6,467 bases of DNA from an uncultured Selenomonadaceae bacterium (GCA_905236255.1 CAJOPK010000161.1:1-6467), one strand, 5' to 3'; numbered from the stretch's first letter, positions 1 through 6,446 are shown. Notes: generated from the sequence alone by a model not told the origin. Numbers and translations are program-made.

Positions 1-4
1 CGTT

Positions 5-81
5 CGGGACGTAGCTCAGTTTGGTAGAGCGCTTCCTTGGGGTGGAAGAGGTCGTGAGTTCAAATCTCGTCGTTCCGACCA
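5..81 (+). tRNA. tRNA-Pro, anticodon GGG
   Basis: A full cloverleaf can be folded by eye. The 7-bp acceptor stem pairs 5-11 with 71-77 (one G-U pair), followed by discriminator A78 and an encoded CCA at 79-81. The D stem is 14-17 with 27-30. The anticodon stem is 32-36 with 44-48, enclosing the loop TTGGGGT, so the anticodon GGG lies at 39-41 and reads proline codons CCC and CCU. The T arm is 54-58 with 66-70 and has the loop TTCAAAT. The overall sequence resembles bacterial tRNA-Pro. Only four bases precede it in the window, so its promoter and any upstream tRNA partners cannot be seen. Confidence 0.96.
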
Positions 82-131
82 TATCGAGAGATTTATCGAA
101 CCGCCAAGGGTTTCGGAATCATAGAGAGAAT

Positions 132-159
132 GGGGGCTGTTCCTTTCGGGGCAGTCCCT
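132..159 (+). terminator. strong hairpin downstream of tRNA-Pro, possible terminator or processing structure
   Basis: Positions 133-143 pair with 148-158 over 11 bp (three of them G-U) around the tetraloop TTTC, and 132/159 can add one more G-U pair. The sequence after it (TATTTGTAAG) is only weakly T-rich, so it may be an inefficient intrinsic terminator or a 3' stability element for the tRNA transcript. The stronger terminator lies about 30 bases further on. The fold is read by eye, with no energy calculated. Confidence 0.5.
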
Positions 160-186
160 ATTTGTAAGCTGAAGTTTTGTGAAATC

Positions 187-227
187 AAAAAAACTCCGGG
201 ATTTTTCTTCCCGGAGTAAATTTTTTT
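187..227. terminator. bidirectional intrinsic terminator between tRNA-Pro and sstT
   Basis: A perfect 9-bp stem pairs 193-201 with 209-217 around a 7-base loop. On the + strand it is followed by AAA and then seven T at 221-227. On the - strand the stem is followed by the complement of the A run at 187-192, a run of T. It can therefore stop both the tRNA transcript and the convergent sstT transcript, whose stop codon lies about 25 bases before the stem. Confidence 0.85.
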
Positions 228-241
228 AACGAAAGTATTTT

Positions 242-1492
242 TTATTCTTCCGCACGCGGAATCATGTCCGAATCTTTTAAAAGTCCCTTTTTCGCACGTT
301 CGGCAAATTCAGCCGTTGCCGTGAAAAGTGCATCGCTCGAAGAATTTAAAGCAGTTTCGCACGAATCCTGCAAAACGCCGATTATAAATCCGACACCGAC
401 AACCTGCATCGCAATATCGTTGTCTATGCCGAAACTTGCGCAGGCAACCGGAATCAAAAGCAAAGATCCGCCGGCAACGCCGGAAGCTCCGCAGGCACCG
501 ACCGTTGAAATTATGCACAGCAAAAGTGCCGTCGGCATATCGACATCAATTCCCAAAGTATGAGCCGCCGCCAAACTCAAAACGGCTATCGTTATTGCCG
601 CGCCCGCCATGTTGATGGTTGCACCCAAAGGAATGGAAACGGAATAAATTTCCTCGTTCAATCCCAAACGCTTGCAAAGACTCATGTTGACCGGAATATT
701 TGCGGCGGAACTTCTCGTAAAAAATGCATAAATTCCGCTTTCCTTCAGAGTCGCCCAAACAAGCGGATAAGGATTTCTGTGAAGTTTGAGCCAAACGATA
801 AACGGGTTCATGATAAGTGCAACGGTGAAGAACGCACCCAAGAGCACCGCCAAAAGTTTTGCGTATCCGAGAAGCGTTTCAATCCCGCTTGTGGCGATTG
901 AATCGGCAACAAGTCCCATGATACCGAAAGGCGCAAAACGAATTACCCACTGAACGACTTTCGTAACGGCCTTTGCCAAATCTGAAAGGACGTTGTGGAG
1001 TTCTTCACCGGCATTTCTGAAGGCCAATCCCATCAAAACGCCCCAAGCCAAAATCCCGATATAATTTGCGTTGGTCAAGGCATGAATCGGATTGTCAACC
1101 ACATTCATTATTACATTCTGCAAAACTTCAACAATCCCGGCGGGCGGAGTTACTTCAGATTCTCCCACCTGCAATACCAAGGTCGTCGGGAACAGGAAGG
1201 ATGCCGAAACCGCCACCAACGATGCCAAAAATGACGCAACAACGTAAAGCATGATGATCGGTTTCATTACGCTTGAAGATTCCGCTTTCTGTGAAAGTGC
1301 GTTCATAACCAAAACGAAAACCAAAATCGGTGCAACGCCCTTCAAAGCATTTACGAACAATTTGCCGAAAACGGCAATTACCGGCACGACGGCGGGAATA
1401 AATAATGCAATAAAAATTCCTATGACAAGCCCCAATGCTATCAATTTTATCAACGCCGTTTCGCCGTAAAATTTCCCAAGTTTGCTTAACAA
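242..1492 (-). CDS. sstT: Na+/serine-threonine symporter SstT (DAACS family)
   Basis: This inner-membrane secondary transporter imports L-serine and L-threonine using the sodium gradient. Its 416 residues match the family length (about 414 in E. coli). Hydrophobic segments run throughout, and the conserved C-terminal transport core is intact: the HP1 loop with TRSSAANIPV (259-268), the TM7 stretch ATINMAGA (292-299) where other DAACS carriers have NMDGT, the HP2 loop GASGVAGGS (335-343), and the TM8 signature QDSCETALNSSSD (375-387) with Asp376 and Asn383. The start is TTG at 1492-1490, supported by GAGGAGG seven bases upstream. The gene stands alone, runs toward the tRNA on the opposite strand and ends at the shared terminator. 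It is divergent from the four-gene operon that starts at 1657. The SstT identity is secure; the substrate range is taken from the family. Confidence 0.95.
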   Translation of the reverse strand: MLSKLGKFYGETALIKLIALGLVIGIFIALFIPAVVPVIAVFGKLFVNALKGVAPILVFVLVMNALSQKAESSSVMKPIIMLYVVASFLASLVAVSASFLFPTTLVLQVGESEVTPPAGIVEVLQNVIMNVVDNPIHALTNANYIGILAWGVLMGLAFRNAGEELHNVLSDLAKAVTKVVQWVIRFAPFGIMGLVADSIATSGIETLLGYAKLLAVLLGAFFTVALIMNPFIVWLKLHRNPYPLVWATLKESGIYAFFTRSSAANIPVNMSLCKRLGLNEEIYSVSIPLGATINMAGAAITIAVLSLAAAHTLGIDVDMPTALLLCIISTVGACGASGVAGGSLLLIPVACASFGIDNDIAMQVVGVGFIIGVLQDSCETALNSSSDALFTATAEFAERAKKGLLKDSDMIPRAEE

Positions 1493-1499
1493 AATTTTT

Positions 1500-1506
1500 C
1501 CTCCTC
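1500..1506 (-). promoter_or_regulatory. sstT ribosome binding site (decides TTG start)
   Basis: On the - strand this reads GAGGAGG, seven bases before a TTG codon. It is a near-perfect Shine-Dalgarno site and supports TTG rather than an internal ATG as the sstT start. Confidence 0.85.
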
Positions 1507-1547
1507 ACAAAAATTTTTCGCCTTACATTTTGCAAGCGGCAAAGGGG

Positions 1548-1576
1548 ATTTTACCGGTAATGCCCGTTAAATGCAA
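1548..1576 (-). promoter_or_regulatory. candidate sstT promoter with internal palindrome
   Basis: On the - strand, TTGCAT (1576-1571, a weak -35) is separated by 17 bases from TAAAAT (1553-1548, five of six bases of the sigma-70 -10 box). The perfect palindrome TTACCGGTAA (1551-1560) lies in the spacer and overlaps the -10 box, where a repressor could bind. The predicted leader to the TTG start is about 50 bases. It was found by eye and the -35 match is poor. Confidence 0.4.
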
Positions 1577-1587
1577 CTCAAAAAATT

Positions 1588-1615
1588 TTGCGGCAGGTAA
1601 ATCGAATCTTATAAA
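1588..1615 (+). promoter_or_regulatory. candidate promoter of the four-gene operon
   Basis: TTGCGG (1588-1593, four of six -35 bases) is followed after 16 bases by TATAAA (1610-1615, five of six -10 bases). The predicted transcript would start near 1622 and leave a leader of about 35 bases before the TTG at 1657. This is the best sigma-70-like pair I see in the gap, but AT-rich sequence offers many chance matches. Confidence 0.4.
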
Positions 1616-1643
1616 GAATAATTTCATACAAAATTTTTGCGGC

Positions 1644-1649
1644 AGGTGA
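1644..1649 (+). promoter_or_regulatory. glycosyltransferase ribosome binding site (supports TTG start)
   Basis: AGGTGA lies seven bases before TTG at 1657. The next in-frame ATG (1708) falls inside the conserved N-terminal strand of the glycosyltransferase fold and would delete part of it, so the TTG start is preferred. Confidence 0.65.
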
Positions 1650-1656
1650 AAGAAAT

Positions 1657-2994
1657 TTGACGGTAAACAAAAATTTGTTTGTGTATGACCTTGCCGTTGT
1701 CGCGATAATGAAAAATGAGGCTCCATATATTGCGGAATGGTTGGATTATCATTTACTTGCCGGAGTGAATCATTTTTACATTTACGACAACGAAAGTCCG
1801 GACAACTTGAAAGAAGTTCTGCGTCCGTACATCGAAAAAGGGATCGTCACTTACATTTTTTATCCGGGCAAGGCGCGCCAATATGAAGCCTATTCCGAAG
1901 CCGTTCGGAATTTTAAATTTTTCTGCAGGTACATGGCTTTCATTGACGGCGACGAATTTATTCTGCCGCGCACCGGCAGTGGGATTGTCGAAGTTGCCGA
2001 CGAAGTTTTTTCAAAAAATCCGGCAGCCGGTCTTTGCATAAATTGGCAGATTTTCGGATCAAACGGTCTTGAAAAAGCGGATTACTCTGCCGGAGTTTTG
2101 GAAAGATTTAACCGGCGGGCAAAAAGAAATTGGGTTGTGCCGGTAAAGGACGGCAGACCCGGCGGAAATGCCCACGTAAAAACCCTTGCAAATCCGCGCA
2201 GGATAAGATTTTTTCCGAATCCTCATTTTCCGGCTTATTGCGAATCTTGTCGGGCGATTGATGCGCAAGGAAATTTCGTCGATCTTTTTTTCAATGATCC
2301 GCCGGCTGTCGAAAAAATTGTCATAAATCATTATTACGTCAAGTCAAAGGAGGAATGGGAAAACAAAGTCCGGCGCGGCAATGCCGATTTTTTCCATAAC
2401 AATTATTTTTCAATCAAGTTTGACTTTTTCGATCGCAACGATGAATTTGACGATGAAATTTTGAAATATCGCGAAAATCGGCAAAGTTTGAAAATTTCGC
2501 CGGAAAGTTCGGAAGAAATAATTTTGCGTTTGACCGGAACTTTGTTTGAAATTTTTTCCGGGCGGGAAATGCCGCCGAACTTTTTTGAGGACAAAAAACT
2601 TCAATCGAAATTGCTTAAAGAGATTTCCGCAAATCTTGAAAGGCGACCGCGAGATTTTTTTGAGGGAAATGTCGAAACTTTTCTGATATGTTTGAAATTG
2701 AGTTCGTATTTGAAGGAAAATTTTCCGGACAAAAAAATCGGAAAAATCTTTGAAGAAATTTCTTTGAAGGCGTTGCTTGTTTCGTTGCATTTAAATATTT
2801 CTTTCGTTGATGCACGGCTGGTTTTGGACGAATTGCCGGAAATTTTGAAATTGAAAAGCCCTTTGACAAAAAATTTTGTCGAGGTTTGCATAAAGATTCT
2901 TTCGCTTGTCAAAGATACTTTTCGTCAATCCGGAGATGATTGGCGGGGATTCTCGGAAGCGGATTATCTTCAACGTCTGTTGAGTTTATTTTAA
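1657..2994 (+). CDS. GT92/GT2-like glycosyltransferase with unassigned C-terminal region
   Basis: This is probably a cytoplasmic nucleotide-sugar-dependent glycosyltransferase; donor and acceptor are unknown. Of 445 residues, about 10-265 resemble the glycosyltransferase family 92 / Glyco_tranf_2_4 group. The markers are the opening strand AVVAIMKNEAPYIAEWLDYH, then GVNHFYIYDNES (36-47), the metal-binding DxD in FIDGDEF (Asp97 and Asp99), and the late motif NHYYVKSKEEW (224-234) that commonly closes this domain. Residues about 270-445 are charged, Lys/Glu/Phe/Leu-rich, look helical, and match no domain I recognise. There is no signal peptide or membrane span. The start is TTG with AGGTGA upstream. 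It opens the operon: its stop lies 13 bases before the serine hydrolase, whose ribosome binding site overlaps this stop. A role in capsule, LPS or cell-surface glycan assembly is inferred from family and neighbours. Confidence 0.82.
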   Translation: MTVNKNLFVYDLAVVAIMKNEAPYIAEWLDYHLLAGVNHFYIYDNESPDNLKEVLRPYIEKGIVTYIFYPGKARQYEAYSEAVRNFKFFCRYMAFIDGDEFILPRTGSGIVEVADEVFSKNPAAGLCINWQIFGSNGLEKADYSAGVLERFNRRAKRNWVVPVKDGRPGGNAHVKTLANPRRIRFFPNPHFPAYCESCRAIDAQGNFVDLFFNDPPAVEKIVINHYYVKSKEEWENKVRRGNADFFHNNYFSIKFDFFDRNDEFDDEILKYRENRQSLKISPESSEEIILRLTGTLFEIFSGREMPPNFFEDKKLQSKLLKEISANLERRPRDFFEGNVETFLICLKLSSYLKENFPDKKIGKIFEEISLKALLVSLHLNISFVDARLVLDELPEILKLKSPLTKNFVEVCIKILSLVKDTFRQSGDDWRGFSEADYLQRLLSLF

Positions 2995-2999
2995 AGGAG
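2993..2999 (+). promoter_or_regulatory. serine hydrolase ribosome binding site overlapping upstream stop
   Basis: AAAGGAG begins within the TAA stop of the glycosyltransferase and sits eight bases before TTG at 3008. The arrangement supports the TTG start and suggests that the two genes are translationally coupled. Confidence 0.8.
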
Positions 3000-3007
3000 A
3001 GGTTCAT

Positions 3008-4393
3008 TTGTTAAAAAAAATTGGAAAGAAAAAAATTTTGGCGGTTTTGAGTACCGGGCTTTTTGCCTTCGGAGCAAGTTTTTCGGTTTCCGCCGAAAAT
3101 GTTTTTTCCGTGTCAACGAATGTCGCCGCCGCAAAAAATTTGGATGAAAGCACCAAAAAAATTTTGGACGATCATTATTCTTCGATGATCGGAGAAAAAG
3201 GTTCGGAAGTTCCCGGCTTGGGAATTATAGTTTTCAAGGACGGAAAGGAAGTTTATTCAAATTTTTCCGGTCAGCGAAATATCGAAAAAAATAAACCGAT
3301 GACACGGAAAACTCTTTTGAGGGTTGCGTCCCTTTCAAAAATGTTTACGACTTTTTCAATTCTTCAGCTTGTCGAACAGGGCAAAATTGATCTTGACGAG
3401 GACGTAAGCAAATATTTGGGCTTTACCCTGCGCAATCCGAATTTTCCGGACACTCCGATAACCGCCCGAATGTTGGCAAGTCACACGTCCACCCTGCGCG
3501 ACGGTGAAGTTTATTGGCTTGCTCCTCAATACGGTTTGGAAGAATTTTTTAAGCCCGGCGGCAAAGGTTATGAGGACGGCGCACATTTTGCGAAAGAGGA
3601 CAAAAGTTATTTTGAATACTGTAATTTAAATTACGGGGTTTTGGGGACGATAATAGAAAAAGTCACCGGCGAAAGATTTGACAATTACCAGAAAAATCAT
3701 ATTCTCAAACAGCTTGACGTTAAAGCCGATTATATCGTCGGAAATTTGGAAGATGAAGAATTTGAAAATCTCGGGACGATTTACCGGAAAAGAAAAGGCG
3801 AAAGCGATTGGAACGAAAATTACGACTGGACTGCCCAAGTCGATAATTACAAGAAAAAGCCGGCAAAGGATCTGAATGCAAGCGGTTACAAACTGAAAAA
3901 ATATAAAATCGGAACAAATGCGACGGTTTTTTCTCCGCAAGGCGGCTTGAGAATTTCCTTTGAAGGACTTTCGCACGCCGGGCAACTTATAATGAATGAC
4001 GGAGAATATAACGGCAAACAGGTTATTCGCAAAGACTTGATAAAGGAAATGAAAACTCCCCAATGGATTTACGACGAAAAGGCGAAAAACGGCGATCCTT
4101 ACGGGGTAATGTTTAAATACGGAATGGGACTTTATCTGATTGACGGCGACGGAAAAGCGCGACTCTGCAAAGACGCGAAGGTTGATCTTGTCGGTCACAG
4201 CGGCGAGGCTTACGGGCTTATTTCCGGGCTTTATGTCGTTGACGGCAAGAAAGACGGATTTGTTTTTGCGGTCAACGGAATTGCCGTCGAACCGGACGAA
4301 AATCCGAAAAGTGCCGGCAAATTCAGTACCGGTTATATTTGGGAAGAAGAAATGGCGGATCCCGTTTGTGAAAATATTTTGGCGGAGGATTGA
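3008..4393 (+). CDS. Sec-exported serine hydrolase, beta-lactamase/DD-peptidase family
   Basis: This exported enzyme has the class C beta-lactamase / low-molecular-mass penicillin-binding protein fold. Relatives include D-Ala-D-Ala carboxypeptidases, esterases and D-aminopeptidases. Of 461 residues, 1-29 form a Sec signal peptide (KK-rich start, hydrophobic core, likely cleavage after VSA29). The three catalytic elements are in order: SxxK as SLSK (Ser108 nucleophile, Lys111), YxN as YCN (204-206), and HSG (397-399) in place of KTG. A polar stretch rich in Lys, Tyr and Asp (about 245-300) lies between the second and third motifs, ahead of the SPQGGLRIS segment typical of the family. The start is TTG with AAAGGAG upstream. 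The M15 peptidase gene follows within a few bases, which fits a shared role on peptidoglycan peptides. The exact substrate cannot be told from sequence; a true beta-lactamase is possible but less likely. Confidence 0.85.
   Translation: MLKKIGKKKILAVLSTGLFAFGASFSVSAENVFSVSTNVAAAKNLDESTKKILDDHYSSMIGEKGSEVPGLGIIVFKDGKEVYSNFSGQRNIEKNKPMTRKTLLRVASLSKMFTTFSILQLVEQGKIDLDEDVSKYLGFTLRNPNFPDTPITARMLASHTSTLRDGEVYWLAPQYGLEEFFKPGGKGYEDGAHFAKEDKSYFEYCNLNYGVLGTIIEKVTGERFDNYQKNHILKQLDVKADYIVGNLEDEEFENLGTIYRKRKGESDWNENYDWTAQVDNYKKKPAKDLNASGYKLKKYKIGTNATVFSPQGGLRISFEGLSHAGQLIMNDGEYNGKQVIRKDLIKEMKTPQWIYDEKAKNGDPYGVMFKYGMGLYLIDGDGKARLCKDAKVDLVGHSGEAYGLISGLYVVDGKKDGFVFAVNGIAVEPDENPKSAGKFSTGYIWEEEMADPVCENILAED
4384..4388 (+). 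promoter_or_regulatory. M15 peptidase ribosome binding site (favours ATG 4399)
   Basis: GGAGG lies inside the last codons of the serine hydrolase. It is ten bases before ATG 4399 but only one base before the in-frame TTG at 4390, which makes the TTG an unlikely start. Confidence 0.65.
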
Positions 4394-4398
4394 CGGTA

Positions 4399-5118
4399 AT
4401 GGATAATTTTTCAATTTCAAGACGCAATTTGATTAAATCGGCGGGTATGGTTTTGGTTGCCGGAAGTTTTTTGCCGTTGTCAAAACTTGTCGAAGCGGCG
4501 GAATCCGACGGATTTTATATGTCGAAAATCGACGACAAGATTTTTGCCCGGATAAAAGGTAAATCCTTTAAAGACAACTGCACTTTGCCGCGTGAAGACT
4601 TGCGTTATCTTCACCTTCTGCACAAAGATTTTAACGGAAATACCGCCGAAGGCGAAATGATCTGCAACGCTTACATTGCCGACGATCTTTTGGATATTTT
4701 CCAAAAACTTTACGCCGCAAATTATCAAATCGAAAAAATCCGGCTCGTTGACGAATACAACGCCGATGACGAAACTTCAATGCGCGACAATAATTCTTCC
4801 TGCTTTAATTTCCGGTTTATTTCGCACACGACGAAAATTTCAAAGCACGGGCTCGGTCTTGCCGTCGATATAAACACTCTGTACAATCCTTTCACGAAAG
4901 TTGTTGACGGAAAGAGAATTTTGGAGCCGGCGACTGCGGGCGATTATGTGGACAGAACAAAAAATTTCCCGCACAAGATAGACCATGACGATCTTTGTTA
5001 CAAACTCTTCCTCGAACACGGTTTTGAATGGGGCGGAGATTGGACAAGGGTAAAAGATTATCAGCACTTTGAACTTACCGACGATGTTATTGCGAAGCTT
5101 TATCCGAACAACAAATAA
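4399..5118 (+). CDS. Tat-exported M15 family zinc peptidase (VanY/CwlK-like)
   Basis: This is a predicted exported metallopeptidase that cleaves peptidoglycan peptides, as a D-Ala-D-Ala carboxypeptidase or an L-Ala-D-Glu endopeptidase. From ATG 4399 it is 239 residues. The N-terminus SRRNLIK (7-13) followed by a mild hydrophobic stretch and AxA-like sites near 33-34 is a twin-arginine signal, so the protein is probably exported folded. The M15 signature is SKHGLGLAVD (148-157), with zinc ligands His150 and Asp157. The C-terminal block WGGDW...DYQHFEL supplies Asp214 and the third ligand His223, as in the Peptidase_M15_4 group. A TTG at 4390 would add three residues and overlap the previous stop, but the spacing from GGAGG is wrong for it. 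The gene is five bases downstream of the serine hydrolase and 26 bases upstream of rsmB. The M15 assignment is firm; the bond cleaved is not known. Confidence 0.87.
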   Translation: MDNFSISRRNLIKSAGMVLVAGSFLPLSKLVEAAESDGFYMSKIDDKIFARIKGKSFKDNCTLPREDLRYLHLLHKDFNGNTAEGEMICNAYIADDLLDIFQKLYAANYQIEKIRLVDEYNADDETSMRDNNSSCFNFRFISHTTKISKHGLGLAVDINTLYNPFTKVVDGKRILEPATAGDYVDRTKNFPHKIDHDDLCYKLFLEHGFEWGGDWTRVKDYQHFELTDDVIAKLYPNNK

Positions 5119-5144
5119 ATTTTTGGGAGTGATAAATTCAGATA

Positions 5145-6446
5145 ATGGACAAAGTAAGATATGCCGCCGTCAAGGCGGTTCAGGCGATAACGACTTCCGG
5201 CGCATATTCAAACGTCGTACTCGCTCAAATTTTGAGAATTGCGAAATTCGGAAATCGTGACCGGCGTTTTTGTACGGAATTGGTTTACGGGACAATCAAA
5301 GCCGGCGCGTCACTCGATTGGAAAATTTCAAAATATATGCGTTATCCGATTGCAAAAGCGGATCCGCAGGTTGCGGCGGTTTTGCGTGTCGGGGCGTATC
5401 AAATATTTTTCATGGACAGAGTCCCGGATTCCGCAGCCGTCAACGAATCGGTCGAAATTGCAAAAAAAATGGGCGGCATCGGTCCTTCAAAATTTGTGAA
5501 CGGCGTTTTGCGTTCAATCGTAAGAAATCCGGGAAGATCAAAATTCCCCTCCGGCAAATCTCCGGAAGCTCTTGCACTCAGAACTTTTCACCCGACTTGG
5601 ATTGTCAAATTGTTTATCGACGAATTTGGTTTTGACGAAACGGAACAACTCTGCAAGGCGGACAACGTAAACCCTCCGCTTTGTCTGCGCATAAATTCTT
5701 TAAAGACAACCCGCGAAAAAATTTTGGAGGAATTGAAAGAGGCGGGCATAAACGCGGAAGAATCCGAAATTGCGCCTGAAGGAATTTTGTGCAAAGATCA
5801 CGGCGCGCTTGACAAATTGCAACCTCTCCGGGAAGGTTTCTGCCAAGTTCAAGATGAAAGTTCAATGGCGGTTTCAAGATTTTTGGATCCTCAACCCGGC
5901 GAATTTGTGATTGACTGTTGTGCGGCTCCCGGCGGAAAGACCACGCATATTGCGGAACTCATGAACAATTCCGGGCGGATTGTTGCGGCGGACGTTTTTG
6001 AAACAAAAATCGAACATATAAAAATGAACGCCGAAAGATTGGGTATAAACATAATCGAGCCGATTTTGTTTGACGCAAGAAAAATCGGAGAAAAATTTTC
6101 CGGGCAAGCCGATAAAATTTTGGTCGATGCGCCCTGCTCCGGTTTGGGAGTTTTGCGCCGGAAAGCCGATATTCGTTGGAAGAAAAAGCCGGAAGAAATC
6201 GAAAAACTTCCGGAACTTCAATTTGAAATTTTGAGCGGCGCGGCAAAAGCATTGAAATCCGGCGGGACTTTGGTTTATTCGACCTGCACGATAATAAGTC
6301 GCGAAAATGAAGAAATTGTCGAAAGATTTTTGAAAGAAAATCCGGATTTTGTTTTTGAGGACAAAGAGATTTTTCTTCCGCACTTCGACAACACTGACGG
6401 TCTTTTCATGGCAAAATTGAAGAAGAAAGAGCCGGCAGAGGTTTAA
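5145..6446 (+). CDS. rsmB: 16S rRNA (cytosine967-C5)-methyltransferase RsmB
   Basis: RsmB uses S-adenosylmethionine to methylate C967 of 16S rRNA during small-subunit assembly in the cytoplasm. The 433 residues match the family (about 429 in E. coli). The N-terminal NusB-like RNA-binding domain spans about 1-140 and includes FCTELVYGT (42-50), AVLRVGAYQIFF (78-89) and KFVNGVLR (116-123). The Rossmann methyltransferase domain follows: the SAM-binding motif VIDCCAAPGGKT (255-266), Asp283 in the next strand, motif IV DAPCSGLGVLRR (328-339) with Cys331, and motif VI STCTI with the catalytic Cys381. It ends with the usual DGLFMAKL. The ATG at 5145 gives a typical N-terminus, but the nearest Shine-Dalgarno-like sequence (GGGAG, 5125-5129) lies 15 bases upstream, which is unusually far. 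No terminator separates it from the M15 peptidase gene. In many Firmicutes rsmB sits with fmt and rlmN; here the upstream partners are envelope enzymes. Confidence 0.95.
   Translation: MDKVRYAAVKAVQAITTSGAYSNVVLAQILRIAKFGNRDRRFCTELVYGTIKAGASLDWKISKYMRYPIAKADPQVAAVLRVGAYQIFFMDRVPDSAAVNESVEIAKKMGGIGPSKFVNGVLRSIVRNPGRSKFPSGKSPEALALRTFHPTWIVKLFIDEFGFDETEQLCKADNVNPPLCLRINSLKTTREKILEELKEAGINAEESEIAPEGILCKDHGALDKLQPLREGFCQVQDESSMAVSRFLDPQPGEFVIDCCAAPGGKTTHIAELMNNSGRIVAADVFETKIEHIKMNAERLGINIIEPILFDARKIGEKFSGQADKILVDAPCSGLGVLRRKADIRWKKKPEEIEKLPELQFEILSGAAKALKSGGTLVYSTCTIISRENEEIVERFLKENPDFVFEDKEIFLPHFDNTDGLFMAKLKKKEPAEV

Larger units (their letters stand above)
1581..1652 (+). repeat. two direct copies of TTTTGCGGCAGGT, 49 bp apart
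   Basis: The 13-base sequence TTTTGCGGCAGGT occurs exactly at 1586-1598 and 1635-1647. Similarity extends on both sides (an A/T run before it, and AAA- or GAAA-rich sequence after it). The first copy overlaps the candidate -35 box of the + strand operon. The second contains the AGGTGA ribosome binding site of the glycosyltransferase gene. It may be a duplicated binding site or a local duplication of the leader. Confidence 0.6.

Noticed and set aside
5..81. tRNA-Pro as an integration (att) site
   Set aside because: No second copy of the tRNA 3' end and no integrase gene is visible in the window; the downstream neighbour is an ordinary transporter gene.
1493..1656. Riboswitch or T-box leader upstream of sstT or the glycosyltransferase gene
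   Set aside because: Predicted leaders are only about 35-50 bases, and no T-box sequence or terminator/antiterminator pair is present.
4390..4395. TTGACG as a -35 box of an internal promoter before the M15 peptidase gene
   Set aside because: No acceptable -10 box lies 16-18 bases downstream (the 17-base position reads AATTTC).
3626..4420. 264-codon open frame on the - strand opposite the serine hydrolase
   Set aside because: It is antisense to a gene with intact catalytic motifs, has no recognisable domain and no ribosome binding site that I can see, and has the Phe/Ile/Val-rich composition expected of a mirror frame.
1657..6446. Very frequent CCGG and TCCGG in the + strand genes
   Set aside because: It is explained by codon choice (CCG for proline, TCC or TCG and CCG next to GGA or GGC or GAA) and shows no regular spacing or intergenic enrichment.
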